DNA of 64,000 nt. Source: Dermacentor variabilis. Its lineage: Eukaryota; Arthropoda; Arachnida; Ixodida; Ixodidae. The notes below the pieces were generated by a model that did not search any database, had not been told where the DNA came from, and worked only from the letters and a program-made list of their open reading frames with translations. The stretch is from the NCBI RefSeq assembly GCF_050947875.1, contig NC_134573.1, positions 52,750,115 through 52,814,114 on the forward strand, read 5' to 3'. A program made the translations under genes and the position numbers. Positions 56,339 through 64,000 of the stretch are shown piece by piece. Position 1 is the first letter of the stretch; each line of letters begins with the position of its first letter.

Positions 56339-56429
56339 GCAATCAATAACAGCACAGGAGGCAGCAGCGGCAGTGGCTTTTGGAACAATCCAATAAAACC
56401 AAAACCTAGTTCAATAAAGCAATAAAACC

Positions 56430-57180
56430 TAGTTCGAGGAAAATGTAACGGGACAGTTGGTCAGCACTGTAAAAAGAACTGGAACGTGGCGGCCGGTGCT
56501 GCTTTTAAGAAAGCACAAATGCCAGTGACGGAAATAGTGCTTATCATTTGTAGGAGACATGCGGCGCGAAACGACAACAGTGATGCCGAGATTAAAGCAT
56601 TCAAGAAGAGAAAGTTCCAGAGGTAAGACGTGCGTAACACGAGCCGTGATCGGGAGAAAAGCAGCCCTGAGCTGGCACTGTCTCCGTGGCTCTGGCTGAA
56701 GAATGCTGTCTCCCCAGCACCATACTGGCGACTGAAGCAGCGGGTATTCGATTCCAGAGGCCATGATGCTGGCATCCCGAGGCGTGGCCGTTGTTCTCGT
56801 CGACCTTTCAGGAAGGCTTCTCGGACTTGCTGCAGCCTCCTACTGTATTTCAAGGCACTCCAGCAGCAACCCAACTCAAGGTTCAGACCTAGCACCGTAA
56901 TGTCAGTAAGTCCCCGAAGCGCGTCGTCGTCACTTGAGCAAGGCACTGGACGGAAGCGGCTTCCGAACCCGTTGCTAGGCCTAATCTGCAAAGCCTCGTT
57001 GCCAGGTTCTTCACGACAACCAGGGCTCAGGCATCGGAGACAGACGTAGTGTCCTGCTGATACTCTGGCGACGACATCTAAAAAATCTTCGGGAGTGCCG
57101 ACCACGGGCGAGTTGCCACCGAGCTCGGCCTTCTAGGCAATAGAAGGGGGTAACAGCAAGCAAGCCTGTTTGAGCCTATC
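56430..57180. other. GC-rich region, open on both strands, unidentified
   Basis: A minus-strand frame of 214 codons (57105-56461) and a plus-strand frame of 139 codons (56630-57049) overlap. GC-rich DNA poor in stops can do this by chance. It lies directly upstream of the minus-strand LINE, so it may be that element's promoter region. The minus-strand peptide has Cys pairs near its start (CLRCLSPGC) but no family resemblance. Confidence 0.35.
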
Positions 57181-57423
57181 GCTTAATGTGAAGCTCACGT
57201 GGGCGTTCCCAGACTGGCGAGATTAGAATTGTTGGGGTTTTACTTGTTGGTCCGCGGTGGTTTACATTTCTTGGCCTGCGGCTGTATTGGTTGGTATGTG
57301 GTGGTTTGAATTTCTTGATTTTATTTGTATCCAGGGTGTGTTGTGACCTTCAACGTCTTTCATGTCCGTCTCCGGAACGCCCTCCCCCCTGCCCCCCGAG
57401 ATCGGTGACAAAACTGGCGAACC
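57181..57423. other. No gene; short internal duplication
   Basis: A phrase ggtggtttacatttcttg near 57260 recurs as ggtggtttgaatttcttg about 45 bases later. The sequence that follows (gtgacaaaactggcgaacc at 57405) could be the leader of the degraded gypsy element to the right, with a TGGCGAAC primer-site-like string, but no LTR boundary was resolved. Confidence 0.3.
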
Positions 57424-58500
57424 TTGCCAGAATTTCTTCAGTCCAGTCACCGATTATTGGGGGTTACAGAGGTGGAGTGGGAACGTTCGGCGGCAGTCGC
57501 TAAGGACTTAAACTTATTAAAGCAGAAGATGATGACGTTTTTTGATAAGGCTCAGCAGGAGCACGATAAGCAGTACGAAGGAAGGCGCGACGACCGCGAG
57601 CATGTGTGTGAACACTACGAGCGAGAAGAGGAAATCCTTGAGTTGAAGTTGAGGCGAGCTAGGTAAGCCAGAAAACGGTGGCCAAGGGGCGTTTGAGAAA
57701 CAAGATTATAACGGAGAGAAGGAAGGGAGAAAAACCATTTGCACACTATATGCAGACGAGAATGACAATGAGGAGCTTCAAACTTACAGCGTTAAGAAGA
57801 CCACGGAGGTAGAGGTAGTTAAAATGCAACCCAAGGAGTATATTCTATACAAAATCTAAGCAGTCTACAGGTCTAGGACACAGAAACAAGTGCAATCATT
57901 CTCCGGGCCCTTAGGGCGTTATAGCGAATTTATTCAGCAGTAAGCTGAAATAGCTGCGCTGATTATAGATTTGACTAGAAAATGACCAAGTAGTGTAGTG
58001 AAGTGGAGTGAAGGACAAGAAATAGCATTTGAAATCCCTAAGAAATCTTGGTAAATCCGCCGTTGCTTCTAGCATCAGACATGTGAGATGAGTTTGTGCT
58101 ATGCACCAATGTCTCCGACACAGCATTAGGGGCAATACTCCTGCAAGAGAAAGACGAGAGACTCCACCTGGTATTTCCTGCTAGTACGAGACTAAGCAAT
58201 ACAGCGCATAATTACTCAGGTATTGAGAAAGAATGTCTCGCCCTCTTATGGGCACTAAGGAAATTTCGCATCCATTTTTCTGAAGGGCGATTTCTGGTGC
58301 AAACGGATAACCAGCCATTAGAATAGTTGAGTAGAGCTAAGCTGACCAATGGGAGTGTAATCAGGTGGACACTCTTTCCACATAGAATACTGTTTCCACA
58401 TACATTGCATAAAAGGGTGAAAAAACGTGCGGATTATTTCATGAGTACGGCAACTGAAGGGAGAAGTGCTTGGAGTAAAAGGAGAAATTTACACATGTAA
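57424..58500 (+). pseudogene. Degenerate gypsy element: gag coiled coil and RNase H
   Basis: At 57424-57666 a charged gag-like coiled coil reads KMMTFFDKAQQEHDKQYEGR and ends in a stop. After about 400 bases without recognisable pol, 58096-58326 reads DTALGAILLQEKDERLHLV, NTAHNYSGIEKECLALLWAL and LVQTDNQPLE, a gypsy RNase H with its catalytic Asp region partly kept. The next codons, past a stop, continue LSRAKLTNGSVIRW and a decayed ADYF motif (to about 58450). Protease, reverse transcriptase and integrase are missing between and after, so this is a heavily deleted copy. Confidence 0.6.
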
Positions 58501-58622
58501 AGTGTTTCGGACAATGCACTCATGAACAATGTGAACAGTACATGCGGTGTGATGTGAAATGTGCGCGACGGCGTTGTAGTGCGCAGTGTTGTGTTGCCAT
58601 GGTGTCGATCCTGCGAGTGCCT

Positions 58623-59115
58623 CCGCCGCCTACCAGCTTGAGCCTAAATTAGTACGCCCCTCGCTGATCGCCAATGCCAGTGGAGGCACTTGCCTCTGGC
58701 AAACTGGAACAGCCCCATCGACAAGAACCGCAGCTCCAACTGAACCCATAAAAGGCTCCGCACAAAAGTCCGGCTTCAGTAGGCACACGAGTGGCGCTAC
58801 AGCCAACATGGCTGATATTCGTTCTTTCCATTTCGTACAGGCTGTGGCTTTTTTCTCTGGATTCCTTGACCGTGGTGTCGGTTCTTCGGGTTCCCCGCCG
58901 CCTACCTGCTTGCGCCTAAAGTGTTGCGCCCCTTGCTGATCGCCGATGCCACTGGAGACACTTTCTTCTCGCAAACTGGGACAACCTCATCGACGAGAAC
59001 AGCAGTTCCTAATCGAACTTATAAGAGGCCCCGCCATACAGTCCACCTTCAGTGCGCACAAGAGTGGCGCTACAGCCTATATGGCTGACATTCGTTCCGT
59101 CCACTTGATACAGGT
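58623..59115 (+). repeat. Promoter-like tandem repeat, 272 bp x 1.8, heading a LINE
   Basis: Units begin at 58623 and 58895 (ccgccgcctacc...) and stay alignable for about 220 bases each. Both contain a TATA-like box (ataaaagg at 58748, tataagagg at 59020), then about 28 bases later ttcagt(a/g), an initiator-like site, and end in a tacag/g junction (58840 and 59113). The second unit runs straight into a LINE ORF1 remnant. Several short blocks (cgctgat, gggac, catcgacga) also occur in the same order in the 209 bp units at 24.2 kb, which suggests related LINE promoters. Confidence 0.75.
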
Positions 59116-59690
59116 CTGTAATGCAACTTGCGTTTATGCGAACTGCTCTAGCAATCGATGTCTTCTGCAAACTGCCGGGACTCCAAGTGTTGTGTGATTT
59201 GAGTGAGCGATGCTTTTTCGCAATATGCCAAATGATTTGCAGTGGTCACATTAAAACCAATCCTGCCCTGACGACAACTCCCAAGAAGAAATCTCACAGA
59301 TCTTAAAAGACTTGAAATGCCAGACGAGCAGTCTAACTTAGGGACAGGAGAATTTCTTGATCGCCGTAAACGAAGTCAAGGAGGCACAGAAATCGCTATA
59401 AGATAAGTTTGCCTTGATGGTGAAAGGTTTCTGAATGTCGAGACTAGAACTGGTATAAATAACCATACTGAAAGTGCTGTTCATGTCGCGCAGAAATCTA
59501 TTTCCGATATAACGCGACAGAATAATGTCATCAACTTCCACCTAAGAAAGCTTGGGGACAGGTCTCGCCGCAACAAACTTGTCTTTTTTTTCGTGTAACT
59601 TATAATGAATCGTGGAGCAAAAGTTAAGAAAAGATTATCAGCCTTCTAACACAACACATTGATAGCAATATTGCCGCAGAGAGCCCTCCA
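59116..59690 (+). pseudogene. CR1/L2-like LINE ORF1 remnant with 2A-like motif
   Basis: Plus strand. At 59238-59270 the frame reads CSGHIKTNPAL, which aligns with the 2A consensus G-D-I-E-T-N-P-G-P with three changes. A coiled coil in shifting frames follows (FALMVERFLN-like heptads around 59400-59500), then the RNA-binding region start NVINFHLRKLGDRSRRNKL and a SLLTQHIDSNIAAES helix near 59640-59680. It stops where the gypsy LTR begins. The rest of the LINE is not on the right, so the copy was truncated by, or lost after, that insertion. Confidence 0.55.
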
Positions 59691-59692
59691 CA

Positions 59693-60057
59693 TGCCAGGT
59701 ACGAGCACTCTCGTGAGGCACCTTTGCAAGCGTCTCATCGCTAAAGCCCATTACTCGTCGCATCGCCATTAGAAGAGCACCAGCAACGCCTCGCGCGTGG
59801 CGATACAGCGCGTGTCTCCCGTGCACGCGCTCACGGCAGCGCCCGAGTCTGCCGTCCAATTAGAAGCCACGGCGTGGCTCTTGGCCTTCGGGGCGCGTGA
59901 GAAGTGCGTTCGGCGGAGAGACGCGGTTGACTGTGGAACAGGCTGCTGTTAACTCCTCTTTTAAAAAAGTGTGTGAATGCTTAATATTGAGTTTCCGGGC
60001 ACAAGTTCGCCCACAATAAACCAGTGTGTTTAGTGTGCTTCATTGAAGAGTGCTACA
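59693..60057 (+). repeat. 5' LTR of plus-strand gypsy element
   Basis: The 3' edge is firm: it ends TGCTACA at 60057, three bases before the primer site, with a polyadenylation signal AATAAA at 60015-60020. The 5' edge is an estimate: TGCCAGG at 59693 is the first TG after the LINE remnant stops matching. A ttttaaaaaag stretch near 59960 could serve as TATA. The partner LTR is off the window. Confidence 0.6.
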
Positions 60058-60061
60058 TTTC

Positions 60062-60077
60062 TGGTGGAGGTGCTGGG
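60062..60077 (+). other. Primer-binding site, tRNA-Ala type
   Basis: TGGTGGAGGTGCTGGG is the reverse complement of the 3' end of animal tRNA-Ala including CCA (CCCAGCACCTCCACCA, from memory of vertebrate tRNA-Ala). It starts four bases after the LTR, the normal place for the minus-strand DNA primer. The next bases (tatg) depart from tRNA-Ala and already form the gag ATG. Confidence 0.7.
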
Positions 60078-60078
60078 T

Positions 60079-61470
60079 ATGATTGGAAGTCCCCAGTTCG
60101 TAAGAGAACGGAGCCCCGACCCTCAGCGATTGGAACCCAGGGAACTGACTCCAGTACACCAGCGCACAAGCCGCCGCATCCGAGGAGACCCACCCGAGTT
60201 CGGACCGCTTCCTGTTGCTGCAGCAGTGCGGGCAACAGTTACCAGCGACGGTGCAACCATGACCACCCCAGTGACATCATCCCAGCTCATCGTGTACCCA
60301 CCACGCACGCCCGAGTCCTTCCACGGCGATACGTTCGAAGATGTGGAAGACTGGTTAGAGCAGTTCGAGCGAGTGGCAGATTTCAACGGCTGGGACGAGA
60401 CGCGGAAGCTTCGCAACGTGTACTTCGCGTTAGAGGAGTCAGCGAGGACGTGGTACGTCAATCATGAAGCGACACTATCTTCGTGGGAAGAATTTCGGCG
60501 TCAGCTGCTTGCCACGTATGCCAGCACCGATCGGCGAGAGAAGGCAGAGCACGCTCTGCAAGCCAGAAACCAGCGCACTAACGAAAGTGTCGGCATGTAT
60601 ATCGAGGATATGTCCCGTCTCTTCACGCGCGCGGATCCAAACATGACCGAAGAGAAGAAATTACGCCATCTGATGCGTGGCGTTAAGCAGGAGCTGTTTG
60701 CAGGACTCGTCCGCAACCCACCACACAGTGTTGCCGAGTTTCGCACCGAAGCGACGACCATAGAGAAGGCGCTTCAGCAGCGTGCCCATCACTACAATCG
60801 TGATGTCACCAGCGCACCGGCCGATATCCTGTCAGCAGGCCCAGGCAGTAACACCGAAGCACTAAGAGAACTGGTGAGATCAATCGTAAAGGAGGAGCTT
60901 CGAAAGCTGCAGCTACCGGAAGCCACGCCGACAGTCTCAACTCTCGCCGCCGTCATTCGAGATGAAGTTCGCCACGCCATTCTGCAGCCAGGCCGTGAGG
61001 AACCACCTGTTCATCATGACCAACCACCTCCCGTACGTCGCGTGCCAACGTACGCTGATGTGTTATGTCAACCGACCAGGCATTGTCCTCCATTCGCGAC
61101 TCCCAGCAGCCGCCAGCCGACTCTGCGCAGTGGACCCCTTCTAGCAGAGCTGAGGCCACGAAAAAGTGACGTGTGGCGTGCACCCGACCGGACACCACTC
61201 TGTTTCCACTGCGGGGAAGCCGGACACCTATACAGAATGTGCCCATATCGCAGAGCAGGTCTTCGCGGCTTTACGATAAATGCGCCTTGCCCCCGTAATG
61301 GCGAAAGACCCACCGAAATTCAGGACTACTTGACCCGACAACAAGATCCGGCTGCTAGATACCAACACCAGCCCCGAACATCAAGGTCTGCACGCTACCG
61401 ATCACCAAGTCCACGGCCATCCTCGATTTCACCAAGGCGTCGTTCACTGAGCCCACGTCCGGAAAACTGA
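60079..61470 (+). CDS. gag: Gypsy gag polyprotein, intact
   Basis: 463 codons from ATG 60079 to a TGA ending at 61470. The ATG immediately follows the primer site; the frame is open further upstream into the LTR, but the LTR boundary makes this Met the best start. Residues 75-220 form the retrotransposon capsid: PESFHGDTFEDVEDWLEQFE, ESARTWYVNHE, WEEFRRQLLATYAS and MTEEKKLRHLMRGV. A Pro/Arg-rich linker leads to a single CCHC knuckle CFHCGEAGHLYRMC (61201-61242), followed by a basic Arg/Ser/Pro tail suited to RNA binding. It would form the element's particles. No stop or frameshift. Confidence 0.9.
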   Translation: MIGSPQFVRERSPDPQRLEPRELTPVHQRTSRRIRGDPPEFGPLPVAAAVRATVTSDGATMTTPVTSSQLIVYPPRTPESFHGDTFEDVEDWLEQFERVADFNGWDETRKLRNVYFALEESARTWYVNHEATLSSWEEFRRQLLATYASTDRREKAEHALQARNQRTNESVGMYIEDMSRLFTRADPNMTEEKKLRHLMRGVKQELFAGLVRNPPHSVAEFRTEATTIEKALQQRAHHYNRDVTSAPADILSAGPGSNTEALRELVRSIVKEELRKLQLPEATPTVSTLAAVIRDEVRHAILQPGREEPPVHHDQPPPVRRVPTYADVLCQPTRHCPPFATPSSRQPTLRSGPLLAELRPRKSDVWRAPDRTPLCFHCGEAGHLYRMCPYRRAGLRGFTINAPCPRNGERPTEIQDYLTRQQDPAARYQHQPRTSRSARYRSPSPRPSSISPRRRSLSPRPEN

Positions 61471-64000
61471 AGCGAGCGACCTGTGGAGGCGAGGCCGCTG
61501 ACGTTCGAAAAAGCCAAGATCCTCCGTCAAGTTTACCGAGCAGCCGCGACAAACAGAAGCGGATGAATAAGATAAGTGAACAGAGAATTTCTTCGGACTT
61601 GCGCATTACAATAGACGGTCATGAATTGAGTGCATTAGTTGACACAGGTGCCGATTATTCCGTCGTAAGATATGCACTCACCAAGGAATTGAAAAAAGTT
61701 TTGATGCCATGGAGTGGACCCCAGATACGTACGGCTGGTGGGCACCTCATTACGCCCCTGGGTAGATGTACAGCGAGAATTGGAATTCGGGGTTTTTCTT
61801 ACGTCGCTGATTTTGTCGTGCTGCCAGAATGTTCGAAGGAGGTAATACTCGGAATGGACTTTCTCCTAACAAATGGTGCCATAATCAACCTGCAGAATTC
61901 TAGCGTGTCATTTTCTACGAAGCAGGCTATAGACATGCGAGAGTCGGAGGAGCTAGAACACGTTGCCTTGCGGATTACCGACGATGACATAACCGTGCCA
62001 CCACGATGCAGCATGCTGGTTCGCGTAAAAAACGAAGCATTCGACGACTCGGAAGGTATAGCGGAGGCCAACGTCGAGCTACTGTTGAAAAAAGGCATTT
62101 GCGTAGCACGAGGAATTGTTCAACTACGCGATGGGTGTGCTGATGTATTGTTGACGAACTTCGGAAGTGAATTTCAGCACGTCGCAAAGAACACAACCAT
62201 CGCCTTCCTGCACAGCGCTACTGCGGTCACAGATGTATGTAGCTTAGCGTCAAGGCCACCTGCTGTCCAAACTATGCATGACGCCGTAGCATCAGTTGCG
62301 ATCAACCAAAGTCTGACGCCAGCCCAGAAAGAAATGATGGCGGACCTTATAAATGAATTCGCAGATTGTTTCTCCACCTCGTCAAAGGTACGGCGCACAC
62401 CAATTGTTAAACACCGTATAATAACAGACGAAGCGACCAGGCCAGTATACCAACATCCATACCGAGTGTCACCGGTTGAACGAGAGATCATAAAGAGTCA
62501 GGTGCAAGAGATGCTTGAGGACGATGTCATTCAGCCATCAAACAGCCCGTGGGCGTCGCCGGTAGTCCTTGTGAGAAAGAAGGACAATACATTGAGATTC
62601 TGTGTTGATTACCGGAAATTGAACAGTGTGACCAGGCGGGATGTATACCCCCTTCCCCGCATTGATGACACGTTGGATCGCCTACGACATGCAAAATTTT
62701 TCTCTTCATTAGATCTCAAGAGCGGATATTGGCAAATTGAAGTAGACGAAAGAGACCGTGAAAAAACTGCTTTCGTAACCCCAGATGGCCTGTATGAGTT
62801 CAAAGCGCTTCCATTCGGCCTCTGCTGTGCGCCGGCGACATTCCAGCGCATGATGGACAGTGTCCTCTCGGGTCTTAAATGGCAGTCATGCTTAGTTTAC
62901 CTAGACGACGTAGTGGTATTTTCTGCAACATTCGACCAGCATGTCCAGAGGCTGCGTTTAGTGCTTCAAGCCATCCGCTCGGCAGGCTTAACCATTAAAC
63001 CGGAAAAATGCCAGTTTGGATTTCAAGAACTTCGTTTCCTGGGTCACGTAATTAGCGCGCAAGGTACTGCTCCGGATCCCGACAAGACTGCTGCCGTTGC
63101 ACGATTCCCAAAGCCTACAAACAAGAAGACGGTACGGCAATTTTTGGGACTATGCGCGTATTACAGGCGATTTGTAGAAAACTTCTCGAAAATTGCCGAA
63201 CCTCTGACGAAACTAACTAAAGAAGACGTACCCTTCATGTGGCATGCTGAACAAGAGGTTGCTTTCAATGAACTAAAGGAACGATTGCAAGCCCCACCGA
63301 TCCTCGCCCACTTCAACGAGACAGCGGACACAGAAGTCCACACAGATGCAAGCAATCTCGGTCTCGGCGCGGTTTTAGTTCAGTGGCAAAATGGGGAAGA
63401 GAAAGTCATAGCGTATGCTAGCCGCACTCTCTCGAAAGCTGAAACAAATTACTCTGCGACGGAAAAGGAGTGTTTGGCTGTCATATGGGCCATCAGCAAG
63501 TTCCGACCATACCTGTACGGCAGGCCGTTCCGTGCAGTCAGCGATCACCATTCTCTTTGCTGGCTGGCAAACCTAAAAGACCCATCTGGACGACTTGCGA
63601 GGTGGAGCCTCAGGCTCCAAGAATACGACATTACTGTCGTGTACAGGTCTGGAAGAAAACATAACAATGCTGACTGCTTGTCCCGCTCACCAGTGGAGTC
63701 GACTCCTTCAGTAGAAGAGGATTTCCCGTTTCTTACAGCGATGACAGCTTCGGAAATCGCCGAGCGTCAACGGGCCGACACAGAATTGCTGCCACTCATC
63801 AAACACCTCGAAGGATACGACGTCCAAGTCCCACGCATGTTTATGAGAGGTTTATCGTCATTTTGTCTCCGAGATAATGCGCTCTACAAGAGAAACTTTC
63901 AACGCAACCAGGAAAAATTCTTACTCGTCGTACCGTCAGCCATGCGACCAGAAATTTTGGAAGCTTGCCATGATGAACCATCCTCGGGTCACTTAGGTGT
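61359..64000 (+). CDS. pol: Gypsy pol polyprotein, 3' end outside window
   Basis: Open from 61359 to the window edge, in the -1 frame relative to gag and overlapping it by 112 bases. The first Met is at 61563, but expression by -1 frameshifting out of gag is likelier. Counting from that Met: protease LVDTGADYSVV near residue 27 and LGMDFLL near 100; reverse transcriptase from about 320 (SPWASPVVLVRKKD, LRFCVDYRKLN, FFSSLDLKSGYWQI, YLDD at 446); connection VRQFLGLCAYYRRFVENFS; RNase H with Asp in HTDASN (595), NYSATEKECLAVIWAI and NADCLSRSP; then a linker and the first zinc-ligand His pair of integrase (CHDEPSSGHLG) at the edge. All visible catalytic residues are intact. Confidence 0.95.
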   Translation, partial: MPTPAPNIKVCTLPITKSTAILDFTKASFTEPTSGKLKRATCGGEAADVRKSQDPPSSLPSSRDKQKRMNKISEQRISSDLRITIDGHELSALVDTGADYSVVRYALTKELKKVLMPWSGPQIRTAGGHLITPLGRCTARIGIRGFSYVADFVVLPECSKEVILGMDFLLTNGAIINLQNSSVSFSTKQAIDMRESEELEHVALRITDDDITVPPRCSMLVRVKNEAFDDSEGIAEANVELLLKKGICVARGIVQLRDGCADVLLTNFGSEFQHVAKNTTIAFLHSATAVTDVCSLASRPPAVQTMHDAVASVAINQSLTPAQKEMMADLINEFADCFSTSSKVRRTPIVKHRIITDEATRPVYQHPYRVSPVEREIIKSQVQEMLEDDVIQPSNSPWASPVVLVRKKDNTLRFCVDYRKLNSVTRRDVYPLPRIDDTLDRLRHAKFFSSLDLKSGYWQIEVDERDREKTAFVTPDGLYEFKALPFGLCCAPATFQRMMDSVLSGLKWQSCLVYLDDVVVFSATFDQHVQRLRLVLQAIRSAGLTIKPEKCQFGFQELRFLGHVISAQGTAPDPDKTAAVARFPKPTNKKTVRQFLGLCAYYRRFVENFSKIAEPLTKLTKEDVPFMWHAEQEVAFNELKERLQAPPILAHFNETADTEVHTDASNLGLGAVLVQWQNGEEKVIAYASRTLSKAETNYSATEKECLAVIWAISKFRPYLYGRPFRAVSDHHSLCWLANLKDPSGRLARWSLRLQEYDITVVYRSGRKHNNADCLSRSPVESTPSVEEDFPFLTAMTASEIAERQRADTELLPLIKHLEGYDVQVPRMFMRGLSSFCLRDNALYKRNFQRNQEKFLLVVPSAMRPEILEACHDEPSSGHLG

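Larger units (their letters stand above)
52115..56410 (-). mobile_element. LINE with PHD-finger ORF1, nearly full length
   Basis: A minus-strand CR1-like LINE with ORF1, a 35 bp gap and ORF2. The 3' end at 52115-52150 reads gaggcagaaataaattatta on the minus strand, continuing in an ATT-rich tail. ORF1 and ORF2 are each broken by a few indels only, so this is one of the better preserved elements here. Confidence 0.85.
59693..64000 (+). mobile_element. Ty3/gypsy retrotransposon, intact over the visible part
   Basis: Plus-strand element with a 5' LTR ending at 60057, a tRNA-Ala-type primer site, uninterrupted gag and uninterrupted pol that runs off the right edge. Protease, reverse transcriptase, RNase H and the start of integrase follow in normal gypsy order. 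The 3' LTR lies outside the window, so age and completeness cannot be judged. It is the only element here with no stop or frameshift in its coding region. Confidence 0.9.

Noticed and set aside
1..64000. CRISPR arrays, operons, rRNA genes or bacterial contamination
   Set aside because: No regularly spaced short repeats with unique spacers, no ribosomal RNA stretches and no tightly packed gene sets; eukaryotic LINE, gypsy and Harbinger remnants run across the whole window.

Overview
The window looks like animal nuclear DNA packed with decayed and overlapping transposable elements. I found no bacterial gene organisation, no CRISPR array, no rRNA and no convincing complete host gene. The mix of families (CR1/L2-like and RTE LINEs, an I-like LINE with an RNase H domain, Ty3/gypsy elements, a Gmr1-like gypsy element and a Harbinger transposase) and several remembered sequence signatures suggest an arachnid, most likely a hard tick. 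That assignment is an inference; no database search was run.

Layout, left to right. 1-6.2 kb: mostly anonymous DNA, an LTR-like promoter, and two adjacent minus-strand RTE endonuclease fragments, one headed by a tRNA-like sequence. 6.2-7.0 kb: tail of an I-like LINE. 7.9-8.4 kb: first copy of an unclassified dispersed repeat. 10.2-16.6 kb: plus-strand retroelement remnants (zinc knuckle and protease on the left, integrase on the right) flanking a minus-strand gypsy element with 160-163 bp LTRs. 16.7-21.1 kb: nearly full-length minus-strand CR1-like LINE whose ORF1 carries a decayed 2A-like motif. 23.8 kb: inverted repeat. 24.2-28.9 kb: three 209 bp tandem repeats leading straight into a plus-strand LINE. 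29.8-30.3 kb: Harbinger transposase fragment. 32.4-33.2 kb: second copy of the dispersed repeat, then a gypsy RNase H remnant. 34.4-38.3 kb: RTE tail and a minus-strand I-like LINE. 39.0-39.3 kb: integrase remnant. 41.6-42.7 kb: possible host exons. 44.4-49.3 kb: Gmr1-like gypsy element. 50.7-51.2 kb: I-like LINE tail. 52.1-56.4 kb: minus-strand LINE with a PHD-finger ORF1. 57.4-58.5 kb: gypsy remnant. 58.6-59.7 kb: two promoter-like 272 bp repeats heading a LINE ORF1. 59.7-64.0 kb: the best preserved element, a plus-strand Ty3/gypsy retrotransposon with a tRNA-Ala-type primer site, intact gag and an open pol that runs off the window.

Most coding here is retrotransposon machinery: gag, protease, reverse transcriptase, RNase H and integrase for LTR elements; ORF1 RNA-binding proteins plus endonuclease/reverse transcriptase for LINEs. 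Most copies carry stops, frameshifts or deletions. Only the right-hand gypsy element looks intact over the part visible.

The most interesting signals are the Gmr1-like element with integrase ahead of the RNase H remnant and a SCAN-like gag; promoter-like tandem units heading two different LINEs, with a splice-donor-like junction also found in a third; and decayed 2A-like motifs in two LINE ORF1s.
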